Assembly (NCBI GenBank): GCA_002796125.1
Contig: PCWA01000051.1
Coordinates: 1-32,497 of the forward strand
DNA length: 32,497 nt
Direction of reading: 5' to 3'
Origin: Candidatus Ghiorseimicrobium undicola
GTDB taxonomy: Bacteria; Omnitrophota; Gorgyraeia; Ghiorseimicrobiales; Ghiorseimicrobiaceae
The notes beneath the pieces were generated by a model. It saw nothing but the letters and a program-made list of their open reading frames with translations. It searched no databases and was not told where the DNA came from. Both the position numbers and the translations under genes were made by a program. Positions 17,692-28,119 of this stretch are shown here, in pieces (positions within the stretch are counted from its first letter, which is position 1; each line of letters opens with the position of its first letter).

Positions 17692-19254
17692 ATGGCGCAT
17701 AATTTATATCATAATGAGAACATTCTTGCTCAGGATGAATTTGAGCTTTTTCGCGACCTTATACTGGCCGAAAGCGGCATATGTTTTAGCGATGAACAGA
17801 AAAGCTTATTGTCATTTTCTATTTATGAACGCATGCAGAAAAACAGGATTTCGTCGTTTAAGCAGTATTACAATTTTTTGACCTCTTTTTCTTCGGGCAG
17901 GGCGGAATTGCTGGCATTGCTTGATACCGTAACAATAGGCGAAACCGATTTTTTCAGGACCTTGGCGCATTTTGATGTCCTGGGAGGTTATGTCCTCCCG
18001 GAAATCATAAAAAGAAAATTTAATTTTCTTAATAAAGATTTAAAGAATCTTGAGGATGCCGCATCTATTATGCTAAAGATATGGTCCGCGGGATGTTCTA
18101 CCGGGGAAGAACCTTATTCTCTGGCGATAAAATTGCTGGAAGTTTTCCCGGATGCCAACTACCATAATACCGCGATTCTTGCCACTGACGTAAATAGGGA
18201 AAGGATTGATAAGGCAAGATTCGGGCGTTATGGCCGGCGCGCGATAAGAAATTTAAGCCCGGAGATATTAGAAAAATATTTTACTGTCAATGGCAATGAA
18301 TATGAAATCGCTGACAGGGTCAAGAGCTTGGTCAGGTTTACGAGGCATAATCTGGCCACGGACGATTTTAACCTGGATTATATGCGCGATGTAGATATTA
18401 TTTTCTGCCGTAACGTACTGATTTATTTCAATTTGGACAATACGAAAAGAATTATTGATAATTTTTATAATTGCTTAAACGATCAGGGCTATTTGTTCAT
18501 TGGGCCGGCGGAAAGCCTTTGGCAGATTTCCGACAAATTTAAACCGATTGAATTCCCGCACGCTTTTATATATACAAAAACTATGGATTATCAGGCAGAG
18601 GCTGAGAAGCCTTTTATAAGTATCCCGGAGCTTGATCTTGCGGATATTAAGCTTACCGAAGAGCCGCCGAGCGAAGAATCCTTTCGCCAAATGGAAGAAA
18701 ATATTGCCTTAAAAGAAGAGCGGGAAAAAAAGGTTTCCAGGGAAGCATCGGAAGTTTTATACCAGGAAGGCATAAGATTATTCAATATTAAAGAGCATGA
18801 AAAGGCATTAGAGTTATTTGATAAAGTTATAACTAATGACCCCGCTTTTATTAAGGCATATTTTGCCAAGGCAACCATATTGGCTAATCAGGGCAAATAT
18901 CAGGAGGCGGTGGCGGAATTGAAAAGGATTATTAAAATAGACAATCTTTTTATTGAGGCCTATTACTTAATGGGAGTTTTATCGGATAGGCTGGGTGATT
19001 TAGGCGACGCTATCGAGCAATTCAAAAAGGTAATTTATATCAGCCCGGAGGTGGTCCTGGCTTATTTTAACCTGGCCAATATTTTTTACTGCCAGAAAAA
19101 GTTTAAGAAAGCCGAACGTGAATTCCGTAATGCCATAAACATGCTGGAGAAAAAATCAAAGGATGAAATTGTGGTTTTTTCCGAAGATGTAACCGTGGAC
19201 GTATTGCTGGCGGCGTGCAAAAAAAATATAGAAACGGTAAAACAAAGAATATAA
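17692..19254 (+). CDS. cheR: CheR-type chemoreceptor methyltransferase with C-terminal TPR repeats
   Basis: 520 aa; TIGETDFFR, IWSAGCSTGEEPYSLAI, DVDIIFCRNVLIYF, then TPR-like EKALELFDKVITNDPAFIKAYFAKA and two further repeats. Confidence 0.95.
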   Translation: MAHNLYHNENILAQDEFELFRDLILAESGICFSDEQKSLLSFSIYERMQKNRISSFKQYYNFLTSFSSGRAELLALLDTVTIGETDFFRTLAHFDVLGGYVLPEIIKRKFNFLNKDLKNLEDAASIMLKIWSAGCSTGEEPYSLAIKLLEVFPDANYHNTAILATDVNRERIDKARFGRYGRRAIRNLSPEILEKYFTVNGNEYEIADRVKSLVRFTRHNLATDDFNLDYMRDVDIIFCRNVLIYFNLDNTKRIIDNFYNCLNDQGYLFIGPAESLWQISDKFKPIEFPHAFIYTKTMDYQAEAEKPFISIPELDLADIKLTEEPPSEESFRQMEENIALKEEREKKVSREASEVLYQEGIRLFNIKEHEKALELFDKVITNDPAFIKAYFAKATILANQGKYQEAVAELKRIIKIDNLFIEAYYLMGVLSDRLGDLGDAIEQFKKVIYISPEVVLAYFNLANIFYCQKKFKKAEREFRNAINMLEKKSKDEIVVFSEDVTVDVLLAACKKNIETVKQRI

Positions 19255-20816
19255 TGAATAATATAAAAATTCTAATAGCCGATGACAGCCCTACTGTCAG
19301 AAATATGCTCAGCTCTATTTTTAAAAAAGCAGGATTTGGCATTATTCTTGCCGCCGACGGCATAGAAGCCATAAAAGCCGCCTATCGCGAGCGCCCGGAT
19401 GTTATACTTTTAGATATCTTTATGCCCCGGATGAATGGTTATCAGGTGTGCCGCCTCCTCAAGGATGACGTGAGCATTTCTTCAACTCCCGTATTGATAT
19501 TAACCAGCGCCGAAGGAAAGCGAGAAAAATTCTGGAGTTTTGAAACTGGCGCCGATGAATTTATGGTTAAGAACTTCAATACTTCGGAGCTTATCTTGAA
19601 TACGGTAGAAAAATTCGCGCAAAATTACCGCAGAACCCATCCTAAATCGCTTAAAATAAATTCCGGGCCTTCCGATGATGTAGAGATATTATCACGGATA
19701 AGCGTGTTGCTGGATAAACAGTTATATAATTCTACTGTCGAAAAAATAAAACTTGAAACTATACTCTCCAATCTTGTTGAAGGCCTTATGACATTGGACG
19801 CAAACAAGGTGATTACTTCTTTTAATCCGGCTATGGAGAATATGCTCGCAGTTCCTGCCAAAGATATTCTGGGGAAAAAATGCTGCGATGTTTTTTCCGG
19901 ATCTCTATGCAAAGAAGAGTGTTATTTTGCGCAGGCATTTTCATCCGGAAAAGATATAATAGACGCCGAATTTAATTTGATGCCGTATAATAAAAAAGGC
20001 TCTGCCGGAAGAAGCAAAAACATTTCCATCTTAAGCAGTATTTCCCTTTTAAGGGGAGATGACGCTAAAATAATAGGAGCGGTTTGTTTATTTAAAGACA
20101 TAAGCCGGATAAAAGAAGCCGAACAGATCAGAACGGATTTTATTTCTATGGCGACGCATGAATTACGCACCCCTTTGACCATAATAAAGGCGAGCGCGAA
20201 TAATATACTGGAAGGCATAACTGGAGAAGTTAACCAGGAGCAAAAGAATTGCCTGGAAATTGTGAAAAATACCTCCGAACGGCTGCTTGGCCTGACCAGC
20301 GACCTTCTGGATTTATCTAAATTTGAGTCAGGAGTTTATGAATTAAATATTGAAAAAGTGGATATGGTGGAAATCATCAAGCGCTGCATAGCCGGGTTTA
20401 CATTATTATGCGATCAGAAAAAAATAGCAATTAGTTATTCTGTGCCGCAGGATTTGAGCGTTATCTACGCAGATTTTAATAAATTGGAACAGGTTCTAAT
20501 AAACCTTATCTCCAATGCGGTTAAATTTACTCCGGACGGCGGAAAAATTAATATTGCCATAGAGGATAGGGAGAGCATCATTGAGTGTTCGGTCTCTGAT
20601 ACCGGCAAGGGCATAGCGGAGGAGGCACGAAATAAGATTTTCGATAAATTCCAGCAGATTTATGATAAGGAATCCCGCCAAAGGGGCGGTACCGGCTTAG
20701 GATTATCGGTCGTCAAAGCCATTATAGAAGCACATAAAGGTAAAGTATGGGTAGAGTCCGTTTTAGGTAAAGGAAGCAAATTTGTTTTTACTATACCTAA
20801 ATCCGCCTCGGCTTGA
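19254..20816 (+). CDS. hybrid sensor histidine kinase: N-terminal REC, PAS with Cys cluster, HisKA, HATPase
   Basis: REC (ILIADDSPTVRNML...LLDIFMPRMNG), PAS (GKKCCDVFSGSLCKEECYF), ATHELRTPLTII, NLISNAVKF, DTGKGI, GGTGLGLS. The ORF track starts at 19215, but ATG 19254 overlaps the cheR stop by 1 nt and fits better. Confidence 0.93.
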   Translation: MNNIKILIADDSPTVRNMLSSIFKKAGFGIILAADGIEAIKAAYRERPDVILLDIFMPRMNGYQVCRLLKDDVSISSTPVLILTSAEGKREKFWSFETGADEFMVKNFNTSELILNTVEKFAQNYRRTHPKSLKINSGPSDDVEILSRISVLLDKQLYNSTVEKIKLETILSNLVEGLMTLDANKVITSFNPAMENMLAVPAKDILGKKCCDVFSGSLCKEECYFAQAFSSGKDIIDAEFNLMPYNKKGSAGRSKNISILSSISLLRGDDAKIIGAVCLFKDISRIKEAEQIRTDFISMATHELRTPLTIIKASANNILEGITGEVNQEQKNCLEIVKNTSERLLGLTSDLLDLSKFESGVYELNIEKVDMVEIIKRCIAGFTLLCDQKKIAISYSVPQDLSVIYADFNKLEQVLINLISNAVKFTPDGGKINIAIEDRESIIECSVSDTGKGIAEEARNKIFDKFQQIYDKESRQRGGTGLGLSVVKAIIEAHKGKVWVESVLGKGSKFVFTIPKSASA

Positions 20817-20873
20817 TTCAGGCAGCAATTTTAAACAATCATAAGTTTTACGGCTGCCGGCTGGGGGATAGTA

Positions 20874-21095
20874 TTGACTATGTCTGAAAAGAATCCGAGA
20901 ACATGCTGGGAATACTGGCAATGCGACAAAAAAACACGGGTTAAATGCCCTGCTTATAAAACACAAAGCCCTTGTTGGCATGTTGCCGGGCAATATTGCG
21001 GCAGAGTAAATAAACGGGGAATTCAAAAATGTTTTTTATGCGGCTGGTTTAAATTAAAGCATTCTGAGAGGATGCGAAATTCTGAATTTAAATAA
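20874..21095 (+). CDS. two-CW domain protein (small 7-Cys protein)
   Basis: 73 aa; CWEYWQCDKKTRVKCPAYKTQSPCWHVAGQYCGR...KCFLCGW. Confidence 0.85.
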   Translation: MTMSEKNPRTCWEYWQCDKKTRVKCPAYKTQSPCWHVAGQYCGRVNKRGIQKCFLCGWFKLKHSERMRNSEFK

Positions 21096-21100
21096 AAAAT

Positions 21101-22750
21101 ATGGTATCCAGAAAAATAAAGAATGGTATTTTAAAGAACAATTCTCAGATAAATGGCGATTATAACTTTGAGCTGGATAGCTCTCTTTTTAATGCCATAT
21201 TGGATAGCATTTCGGATATACTTATTGTTATAAACCCGAAGGATTATTCCATTATTGCCGCCAATAGAGGTTACCGTAGAAAAGAAGGCTTACTAACTAA
21301 AGACATCAGAGGCAAAAAATGTTATGAAATTACTCATCATAAGAATTCTCCCTGCCTTCCCCCTAAAGATAAATGCCCCATGCTTGAAACTCTAAAAACC
21401 CGCCGTGTGGCAAGGGCCGAGCATGTGCATTATGACAAAAACGGCAATACTTATTATTCCGAAATAATTACCCACCCTATTTTTGATAAAAATGGCACTA
21501 TAAAAGCGGTAGTGCATTTATCCCGGGATATCACGGATATTAAAAGGCGGCAGGAGGAAACTAAAAAAACCATGCAGCGCCTGCAGGCATTGGCGCTTCG
21601 CGACCCGCATACGGGGCTTTATAATTACCGCTATCTTATGGACAGGCTCTCTACCGAAATAGAATTTTCCAGCAGGCACTCTTTATCTCTCTCGCTTATC
21701 ATAATCGATATAGATTATTTTAAGTCGATTAATGATGCTTACGGCCACGCGGCAGGCGACAGGGTTCTGGTTGAATTCTCCTCATTTTTAAAAGCACTTT
21801 TACGCAGAACGGATATATTAACCCGCTACGGCGGCGAAGAATTTGTGGTTATTATGCCGCAGACAAATAAGCGCGATGCCTTAAGCATAGCCAACAGGTT
21901 AATTGCCCAGATAAATAAGCAGATATTTAAAGTAGCAAGTAGTTTTATTAAAATTAAAGTAAGTATCGGCATAGCTGATTTTTCTGTTAGCAATAATTTG
22001 GTTACTACGAAGGCGATATTCGATGCCGCGGATAAGGCGCTTCAGAGAGCAAAGGATGCCGGAGGCAATAGGGCGGCTGTTTTTAGCGAGTTATACAGGG
22101 GTAAAAAAGCTAAAACGGTAAGTGATGATTATAAAGAGGATGTGGATGTTTTAAAAAGAAAGATAAGCAAGCTTGGCCAGCGGGTTGATCAGGCTGTGCT
22201 TGAATCCATGTACGCGTTTTCTAAGTCGCTTGAAGCGCGCGATTATTATACCGCCGAGCATGCTGATCGCATGATTTCCATAGCGGTCGCGCTTGGTAAA
22301 AAACTGGGCCTGAGTAAGCAGTCGCTGAATAATTTAGAAAAGTCAGCTGTTTTGCATGATATAGGTAAAATCGGCATCAGCGATGTAATATTAAGAAAAA
22401 AAGGCAAGCTCAGCCCGGAAGAATATAAAATAATCAAGACGCATCCGCAGATAGGAGCTGAAATTATAAGAGCGGTACATTTTTTAAAAGATGTCGTGCC
22501 TATAGTTTTGCATCATCATGAGAGGCTTGATGGATTAGGTTATCCTTCTGGGTTAAAGAATGGAGAAATTCCGCTTAGCGCGCGCATCATAGCCATAGCC
22601 GATGCCTATCAGGCTCTTACTTCCGACAGGCCTTACCGGAAGGCCTATTCGAAAAAGAAGGCTTTGGAGATACTTCAGAAAGAAGCAGGGCTGCATTTCG
22701 ACAAGAAAATAGTTGACGCGCTTATTGAAATAGAAAAGCGCAAAAAATAA
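21101..22750 (+). CDS. PAS-GGDEF-HD-GYP protein (c-di-GMP synthesis/hydrolysis)
   Basis: 549 aa; PAS with GKKCYEITHHKNSPC...KCP, RRTD-x5-GGEEF (I-site plus active site), HDIGKIG...HHHERLDGLGYP HD-GYP motif. Confidence 0.95.
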   Translation: MVSRKIKNGILKNNSQINGDYNFELDSSLFNAILDSISDILIVINPKDYSIIAANRGYRRKEGLLTKDIRGKKCYEITHHKNSPCLPPKDKCPMLETLKTRRVARAEHVHYDKNGNTYYSEIITHPIFDKNGTIKAVVHLSRDITDIKRRQEETKKTMQRLQALALRDPHTGLYNYRYLMDRLSTEIEFSSRHSLSLSLIIIDIDYFKSINDAYGHAAGDRVLVEFSSFLKALLRRTDILTRYGGEEFVVIMPQTNKRDALSIANRLIAQINKQIFKVASSFIKIKVSIGIADFSVSNNLVTTKAIFDAADKALQRAKDAGGNRAAVFSELYRGKKAKTVSDDYKEDVDVLKRKISKLGQRVDQAVLESMYAFSKSLEARDYYTAEHADRMISIAVALGKKLGLSKQSLNNLEKSAVLHDIGKIGISDVILRKKGKLSPEEYKIIKTHPQIGAEIIRAVHFLKDVVPIVLHHHERLDGLGYPSGLKNGEIPLSARIIAIADAYQALTSDRPYRKAYSKKKALEILQKEAGLHFDKKIVDALIEIEKRKK

Positions 22751-22816
22751 AGCATTAACCGATAAGCCGGTTCTTTAGCAGCAAGAAGAAAAGTTGTTAT
22801 TTTGGGCTAAATTGTA

Positions 22817-22845
22817 TTGACAGTAATATTTTTATATGATATTTT
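22817..22845 (+). promoter_or_regulatory. putative sigma70 promoter for pyrG
   Basis: TTGACA (22817-22822), 17-nt spacer, TATTTT (22840-22845). Confidence 0.5.
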
Positions 22846-22847
22846 AA

Positions 22848-24461
<1,614 letters not shown>

Positions 24462-24520
24462 GTGGTAGTGGGTAGCGTATATAATTTAACTCACTCTAAG
24501 CTATGTGTTAACAATGGGAG

Positions 24521-25198
24521 GTGTATATGTGGAAAACGGTGTTATTTGAACCGGTGAGTAATTTCTTGAGCAGTATCGGGGAATTGCTTCGCAGCGGCAT
24601 TACGGTAATTTTTATCCTGCTTATCGGATGGCTGATTGCTAAATTGATACAGCGTATAATTACTAAGTTTTTTAAACTTGTTAAAATTGACTCTATAGCT
24701 GATCAAATTGGCGTAAACGCTTTCCTGAGTAAAGGAGGCATTAAACTTACTATCGCCGAGTTGTTGGGTTCTATATCTTATTGGCTGGTATTTTTGATCG
24801 CGCTTTGCATGGCTGTTGATGCCATTGGGTTAACCGCGGCAGCCGATTTATTGAATCAGGTAGTCCTGTATATACCTAAGGTTATTATAGCCATAATCGT
24901 TTTGGCGTTAGGTATGTTTATAGCCACGTTTTTGTCCGCGGCTGTTAAGACCGCGGCGGTAAATGCCGGGGTTTCCCAGTCAAATCTTTTGGCGAAAATA
25001 GTAGAAGTGGTTATAATAATTTCTGCCGTAATTATCGCCCTGGAACAGCTTCAAATAGGCATAGGTTTTATCAATTCGCTGGTTATCGCCTTTTTGGCGG
25101 CTTTGTCTTTAGGTTTTGGCCTGGCTTTTGGATTGGGCTGTAAAGATTTAATCGGCAAGATGGTTTCCGAGGCAGTAGATAAAATAAAGAAAAAATAA
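24521..25198 (+). CDS. membrane protein with conserved TM-helix repeats (mechanosensitive-channel-like)
   Basis: 225 aa; VIFILLIGWLIAKLIQRIITKFFK and LYIPKVIIAIIVLALGMFIATFLS resemble the conserved TM helix (PF05552-like). ATG at 24527 may be the true start. Confidence 0.75.
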   Translation: MYMWKTVLFEPVSNFLSSIGELLRSGITVIFILLIGWLIAKLIQRIITKFFKLVKIDSIADQIGVNAFLSKGGIKLTIAELLGSISYWLVFLIALCMAVDAIGLTAAADLLNQVVLYIPKVIIAIIVLALGMFIATFLSAAVKTAAVNAGVSQSNLLAKIVEVVIIISAVIIALEQLQIGIGFINSLVIAFLAALSLGFGLAFGLGCKDLIGKMVSEAVDKIKKK

Positions 25199-25214
25199 AA
25201 TAACTTTAATAATT

Positions 25215-25252
25215 ACCCCGTCCGCCATAAGAAATTCGCGGGCGGGGTTTTT
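25215..25252 (+). terminator. Rho-independent terminator
   Basis: ACCCCGTCCGC / GCGGGCGGGGT (11 pairs, one G-U) followed by TTTTT. Confidence 0.88.
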
Positions 25253-25253
25253 C

Positions 25254-25306
25254 TAAACCTCGCTAGAGATTATGGCTGTGCTATTTAGGTTTATCTCTAA
25301 CGGGGT
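25254..25306 (+). ncRNA. structured RNA leader upstream of hppA (candidate cis-regulatory RNA)
   Basis: Stem ACCUCG-c-UAGAGAU (25257-25270) / AUCUCUA-a-CGGGGU (25293-25306), inner hairpin AUGGC-UGU-GCUAU (25272-25284), and an alternative 7-bp pairing UAAACCU (25254-25260) / AGGUUUA (25287-25293). Confidence 0.55.
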
Positions 25307-25339
25307 AAACAGTTTCTGAAAGGAAGAAGGGAATAAGAA

Positions 25340-27442
25340 ATGTCAGATTTTAACTTATTGTATCTTGTGCCGTTGGGTTCTATTTTAGCTTTGGCGTTCG
25401 CCGCTTTTTTAGCGTTCAGGATTTTAAGGCTGGATGAAGGCACGGACAAGATGAAAGAAATAGCCCTTGCCGTAAAAGTAGGAGCAAGGGCGTATTTGAG
25501 GCGGCAATATTTTGGAGTTTCAATATTTTTCGCTGTCGTGTTTTTTATTTTATTGGGACTTTCTTTTAAAAATTACCTTCCGATTTTTGTCCCGTTCGCT
25601 TTTTTAACCGGCGGTTTTTTTTCAGGGCTTGCCGGTTACATCGGGATGATTGTTGCTACGAATTCAAGCGCCAGGACGGCTAATGAGGCAAGAAAGAGTT
25701 TGAATAGCGGGCTCAAAGTAGCTTTTTCATCTGGCGCGGTTATGGGGATGGTGGTGGTGGGGTTGGGGCTTTTGGATTTAAGCATCTGGTATTTTTTGCT
25801 TGATTGGTATTATACAAATCACAGTTTGCCCGCGGGTATGGATAAGATAGGCGCGATTACTTCCACTATGCTTTGTTTTGGCATGGGCGCAAGTTCCCAG
25901 GCGCTTTTTGCCAGGGTTGGCGGAGGAATATTTACTAAGGCCGCTGATGTCGGCGCGGATTTAGTGGGAAAAGTTGAAGTTGGCATACCTGAAGATGATC
26001 CCAGGAATCCCGCGGTTATTGCTGATAATGTGGGAGATAATGTAGGGGATGTTGCGGGAATGGGAGCCGATTTATATGAATCATATGTAGGCTCAATAGT
26101 CGCGACGATGGCTTTAGCTGTTGCCGCGGGCTTGGGCATAAGCGGAATCACTATTCCATTGGTTATGGCTGCTGTCGGCGTTGTTGCCTCAATCATAGGC
26201 ACTTTCTTTGTGCGTTCGGGTGAAAAAGCGGAACAGGGAACGCTTCTTTGGGCTTTGAGAAGGGGTGTGTTTTCATCGGCTCTTATTATCGCTGTTTGTT
26301 CTTATTTTGTCATACGTTTTACTTTGGGATTAGAGCATATAGGGGTTTATTGGTCTATTTTATCCGGGCTTATCACCGGTATTTTAATCGGCCTATCCAC
26401 AGAATTTTTTACTTCTGATAGGTATAGGCCTACGCGTTCAATATGTTTTAGCTCTCAGACAGGGCCTGCTACGGTAATTATAAGCGGGCTTGGCATAGGC
26501 ATGCTTTCAACCGCGGTTCCTGTTGTTGTGGTGGTCGCGGCGATTCTTATTAGTTTTTATGTTTCCGGCGGAGCGTCTAATTTTAATATGGGGCTTTATG
26601 GGGTTGGGATTTCTGCCGTAGGCATGCTTTCTACTTTAGGTATTACGCTTGCTACCGATGCTTATGGCCCTGTCGCTGATAACGCGGGCGGCAACGCGGA
26701 AATGTCCGGATTAGGCCCTGAAATAAGGAAAAGGACAGATGCCTTGGATTCTTTAGGGAATACTACCGCTGCTACCGGCAAGGGATTCGCGATCGGTTCG
26801 GCGGCGCTTACCGCGCTTGCTTTAATCGCGGCATATAAGGATCAGATCGATATATTAGGCAAGGAAATGGATTTATCTTTAATGAACCCCAGGATTATAT
26901 GCGGGTTGTTTATGGGGGGAATGTTGCCATTTTTATTCTCCGCGCTTACGATGGGGGCGGTAGGAAGGGCTGCCAGCAAAGTTGTAGTTGAAGTCCGAAG
27001 GCAGTTCAGGGAAATTAAAGGGTTGATGGAAGGTAAAAGCAAGCCGGATTATGCGACATGCGTGAAAATTGTTACGGCAGCCGCGCAGAAAGAAATGATT
27101 TTACCCGCTCTGGTGGCGATATGCGCGCCGCTGATTGTCGGTATTTTTATTGGAATAGAAGCAGGGGTCGGCCTTTTGGTGGGATCTTTGGTTTCCGGTT
27201 TTGTTTTGGCGGTAATGATGGCTAATTCCGGCGGCGCCTGGGACAACGCGAAAAAATATATAGAGGGAGGAGAATACGGCGGAAAAGGCTCCCTGCCGCA
27301 CAAAGCGGCTGTCGTAGGCGATACCGTGGGAGACCCTTTTAAAGATACGGCAGGGCCATCACTTAATATTTTGATTAAGCTGATGTCTATGGTTTCTATT
27401 GTGTTCGCTTCCTTTGTAGTCGCCAACACTTTTTTTAAATAA
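25340..27442 (+). CDS. hppA: membrane-bound ion-pumping pyrophosphatase (K+-dependent type by signature)
   Basis: 700 aa; FTKAADVGADLVGKVEVGIPEDDPRNPAVIADNVGDNVGD, GNTTAATGKGFAIGSAALTAL, GDTVGDPFKDTAGPSLNILIK. Confidence 0.97.
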   Translation: MSDFNLLYLVPLGSILALAFAAFLAFRILRLDEGTDKMKEIALAVKVGARAYLRRQYFGVSIFFAVVFFILLGLSFKNYLPIFVPFAFLTGGFFSGLAGYIGMIVATNSSARTANEARKSLNSGLKVAFSSGAVMGMVVVGLGLLDLSIWYFLLDWYYTNHSLPAGMDKIGAITSTMLCFGMGASSQALFARVGGGIFTKAADVGADLVGKVEVGIPEDDPRNPAVIADNVGDNVGDVAGMGADLYESYVGSIVATMALAVAAGLGISGITIPLVMAAVGVVASIIGTFFVRSGEKAEQGTLLWALRRGVFSSALIIAVCSYFVIRFTLGLEHIGVYWSILSGLITGILIGLSTEFFTSDRYRPTRSICFSSQTGPATVIISGLGIGMLSTAVPVVVVVAAILISFYVSGGASNFNMGLYGVGISAVGMLSTLGITLATDAYGPVADNAGGNAEMSGLGPEIRKRTDALDSLGNTTAATGKGFAIGSAALTALALIAAYKDQIDILGKEMDLSLMNPRIICGLFMGGMLPFLFSALTMGAVGRAASKVVVEVRRQFREIKGLMEGKSKPDYATCVKIVTAAAQKEMILPALVAICAPLIVGIFIGIEAGVGLLVGSLVSGFVLAVMMANSGGAWDNAKKYIEGGEYGGKGSLPHKAAVVGDTVGDPFKDTAGPSLNILIKLMSMVSIVFASFVVANTFFK

Positions 27443-27462
27443 AAAATAGCGAGTAGCTTGCT

Positions 27463-28119
27463 GTGATAAAGACTATCTATGAGGACGACTATCTTTTAGT
27501 TGTTGATAAGCCTTCCGGATTACTCACGGTCCCTACCCCGAAAAACGAGAAGCGAACACTCACCTCTATTTTAAACGAGGAAGCAAAAAAGAAACGCCAG
27601 AATCTACGCCTTTATCCCTGTCACAGGCTGGATAGGGATACCTCAGGCCTGATAATCTATGCCAAGAGCAAAAAAGCACAGCAGGCGATGATGCATATAT
27701 TCAGGCTGCGTAAAGTGTATAAGGAATACATCGCTTTTGTGGACGGGAGATTAAGAAAAGAAACAGGAATTATAAAAAGCTATATAAGCGATAATCCCAG
27801 GGAAAGGAATAAATTTGCCGTGACTAATTATAAATTAATCAGGCAATTTAACGCCTTTGCGCAGGTTTTAGTAAATACGGAAACCGGAAGAACGAATCAA
27901 ATAAGGATACATTTTAAAGAGATAGGCCATCCTTTGTTGGGGGAAAGGCGGTTTGCCTTTAGGAAGGATTTTAAGATTCAATTTAAGCGCCTGGCTTTGC
28001 ACGCCTCTAAAATAGAATTTAACCATCCTTTAAATAATGAAAGAATAATTTTATATTCTTCTCTGCCTGATGATTTGCGAAATTTAGCGGAAAAAGGGGA
28101 TACATGTTTAAAAAATTAA
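27463..28119 (+). CDS. RluA-family rRNA/tRNA pseudouridine synthase
   Basis: 218 aa; YEDDYLLVVDKPSGLLTVPT, HRLDRDTSGLIIYAKS, ETGRTNQIRIHF. GTG start. Confidence 0.95.
   Translation: MIKTIYEDDYLLVVDKPSGLLTVPTPKNEKRTLTSILNEEAKKKRQNLRLYPCHRLDRDTSGLIIYAKSKKAQQAMMHIFRLRKVYKEYIAFVDGRLRKETGIIKSYISDNPRERNKFAVTNYKLIRQFNAFAQVLVNTETGRTNQIRIHFKEIGHPLLGERRFAFRKDFKIQFKRLALHASKIEFNHPLNNERIILYSSLPDDLRNLAEKGDTCLKN

Noticed and set aside
25819-27429. Minus-strand ORFs (25819..26202, 27049..27429 and others) opposite hppA
   Set aside because: Pro/Thr/Ala-rich shadow ORFs of a highly conserved gene; not credible genes.
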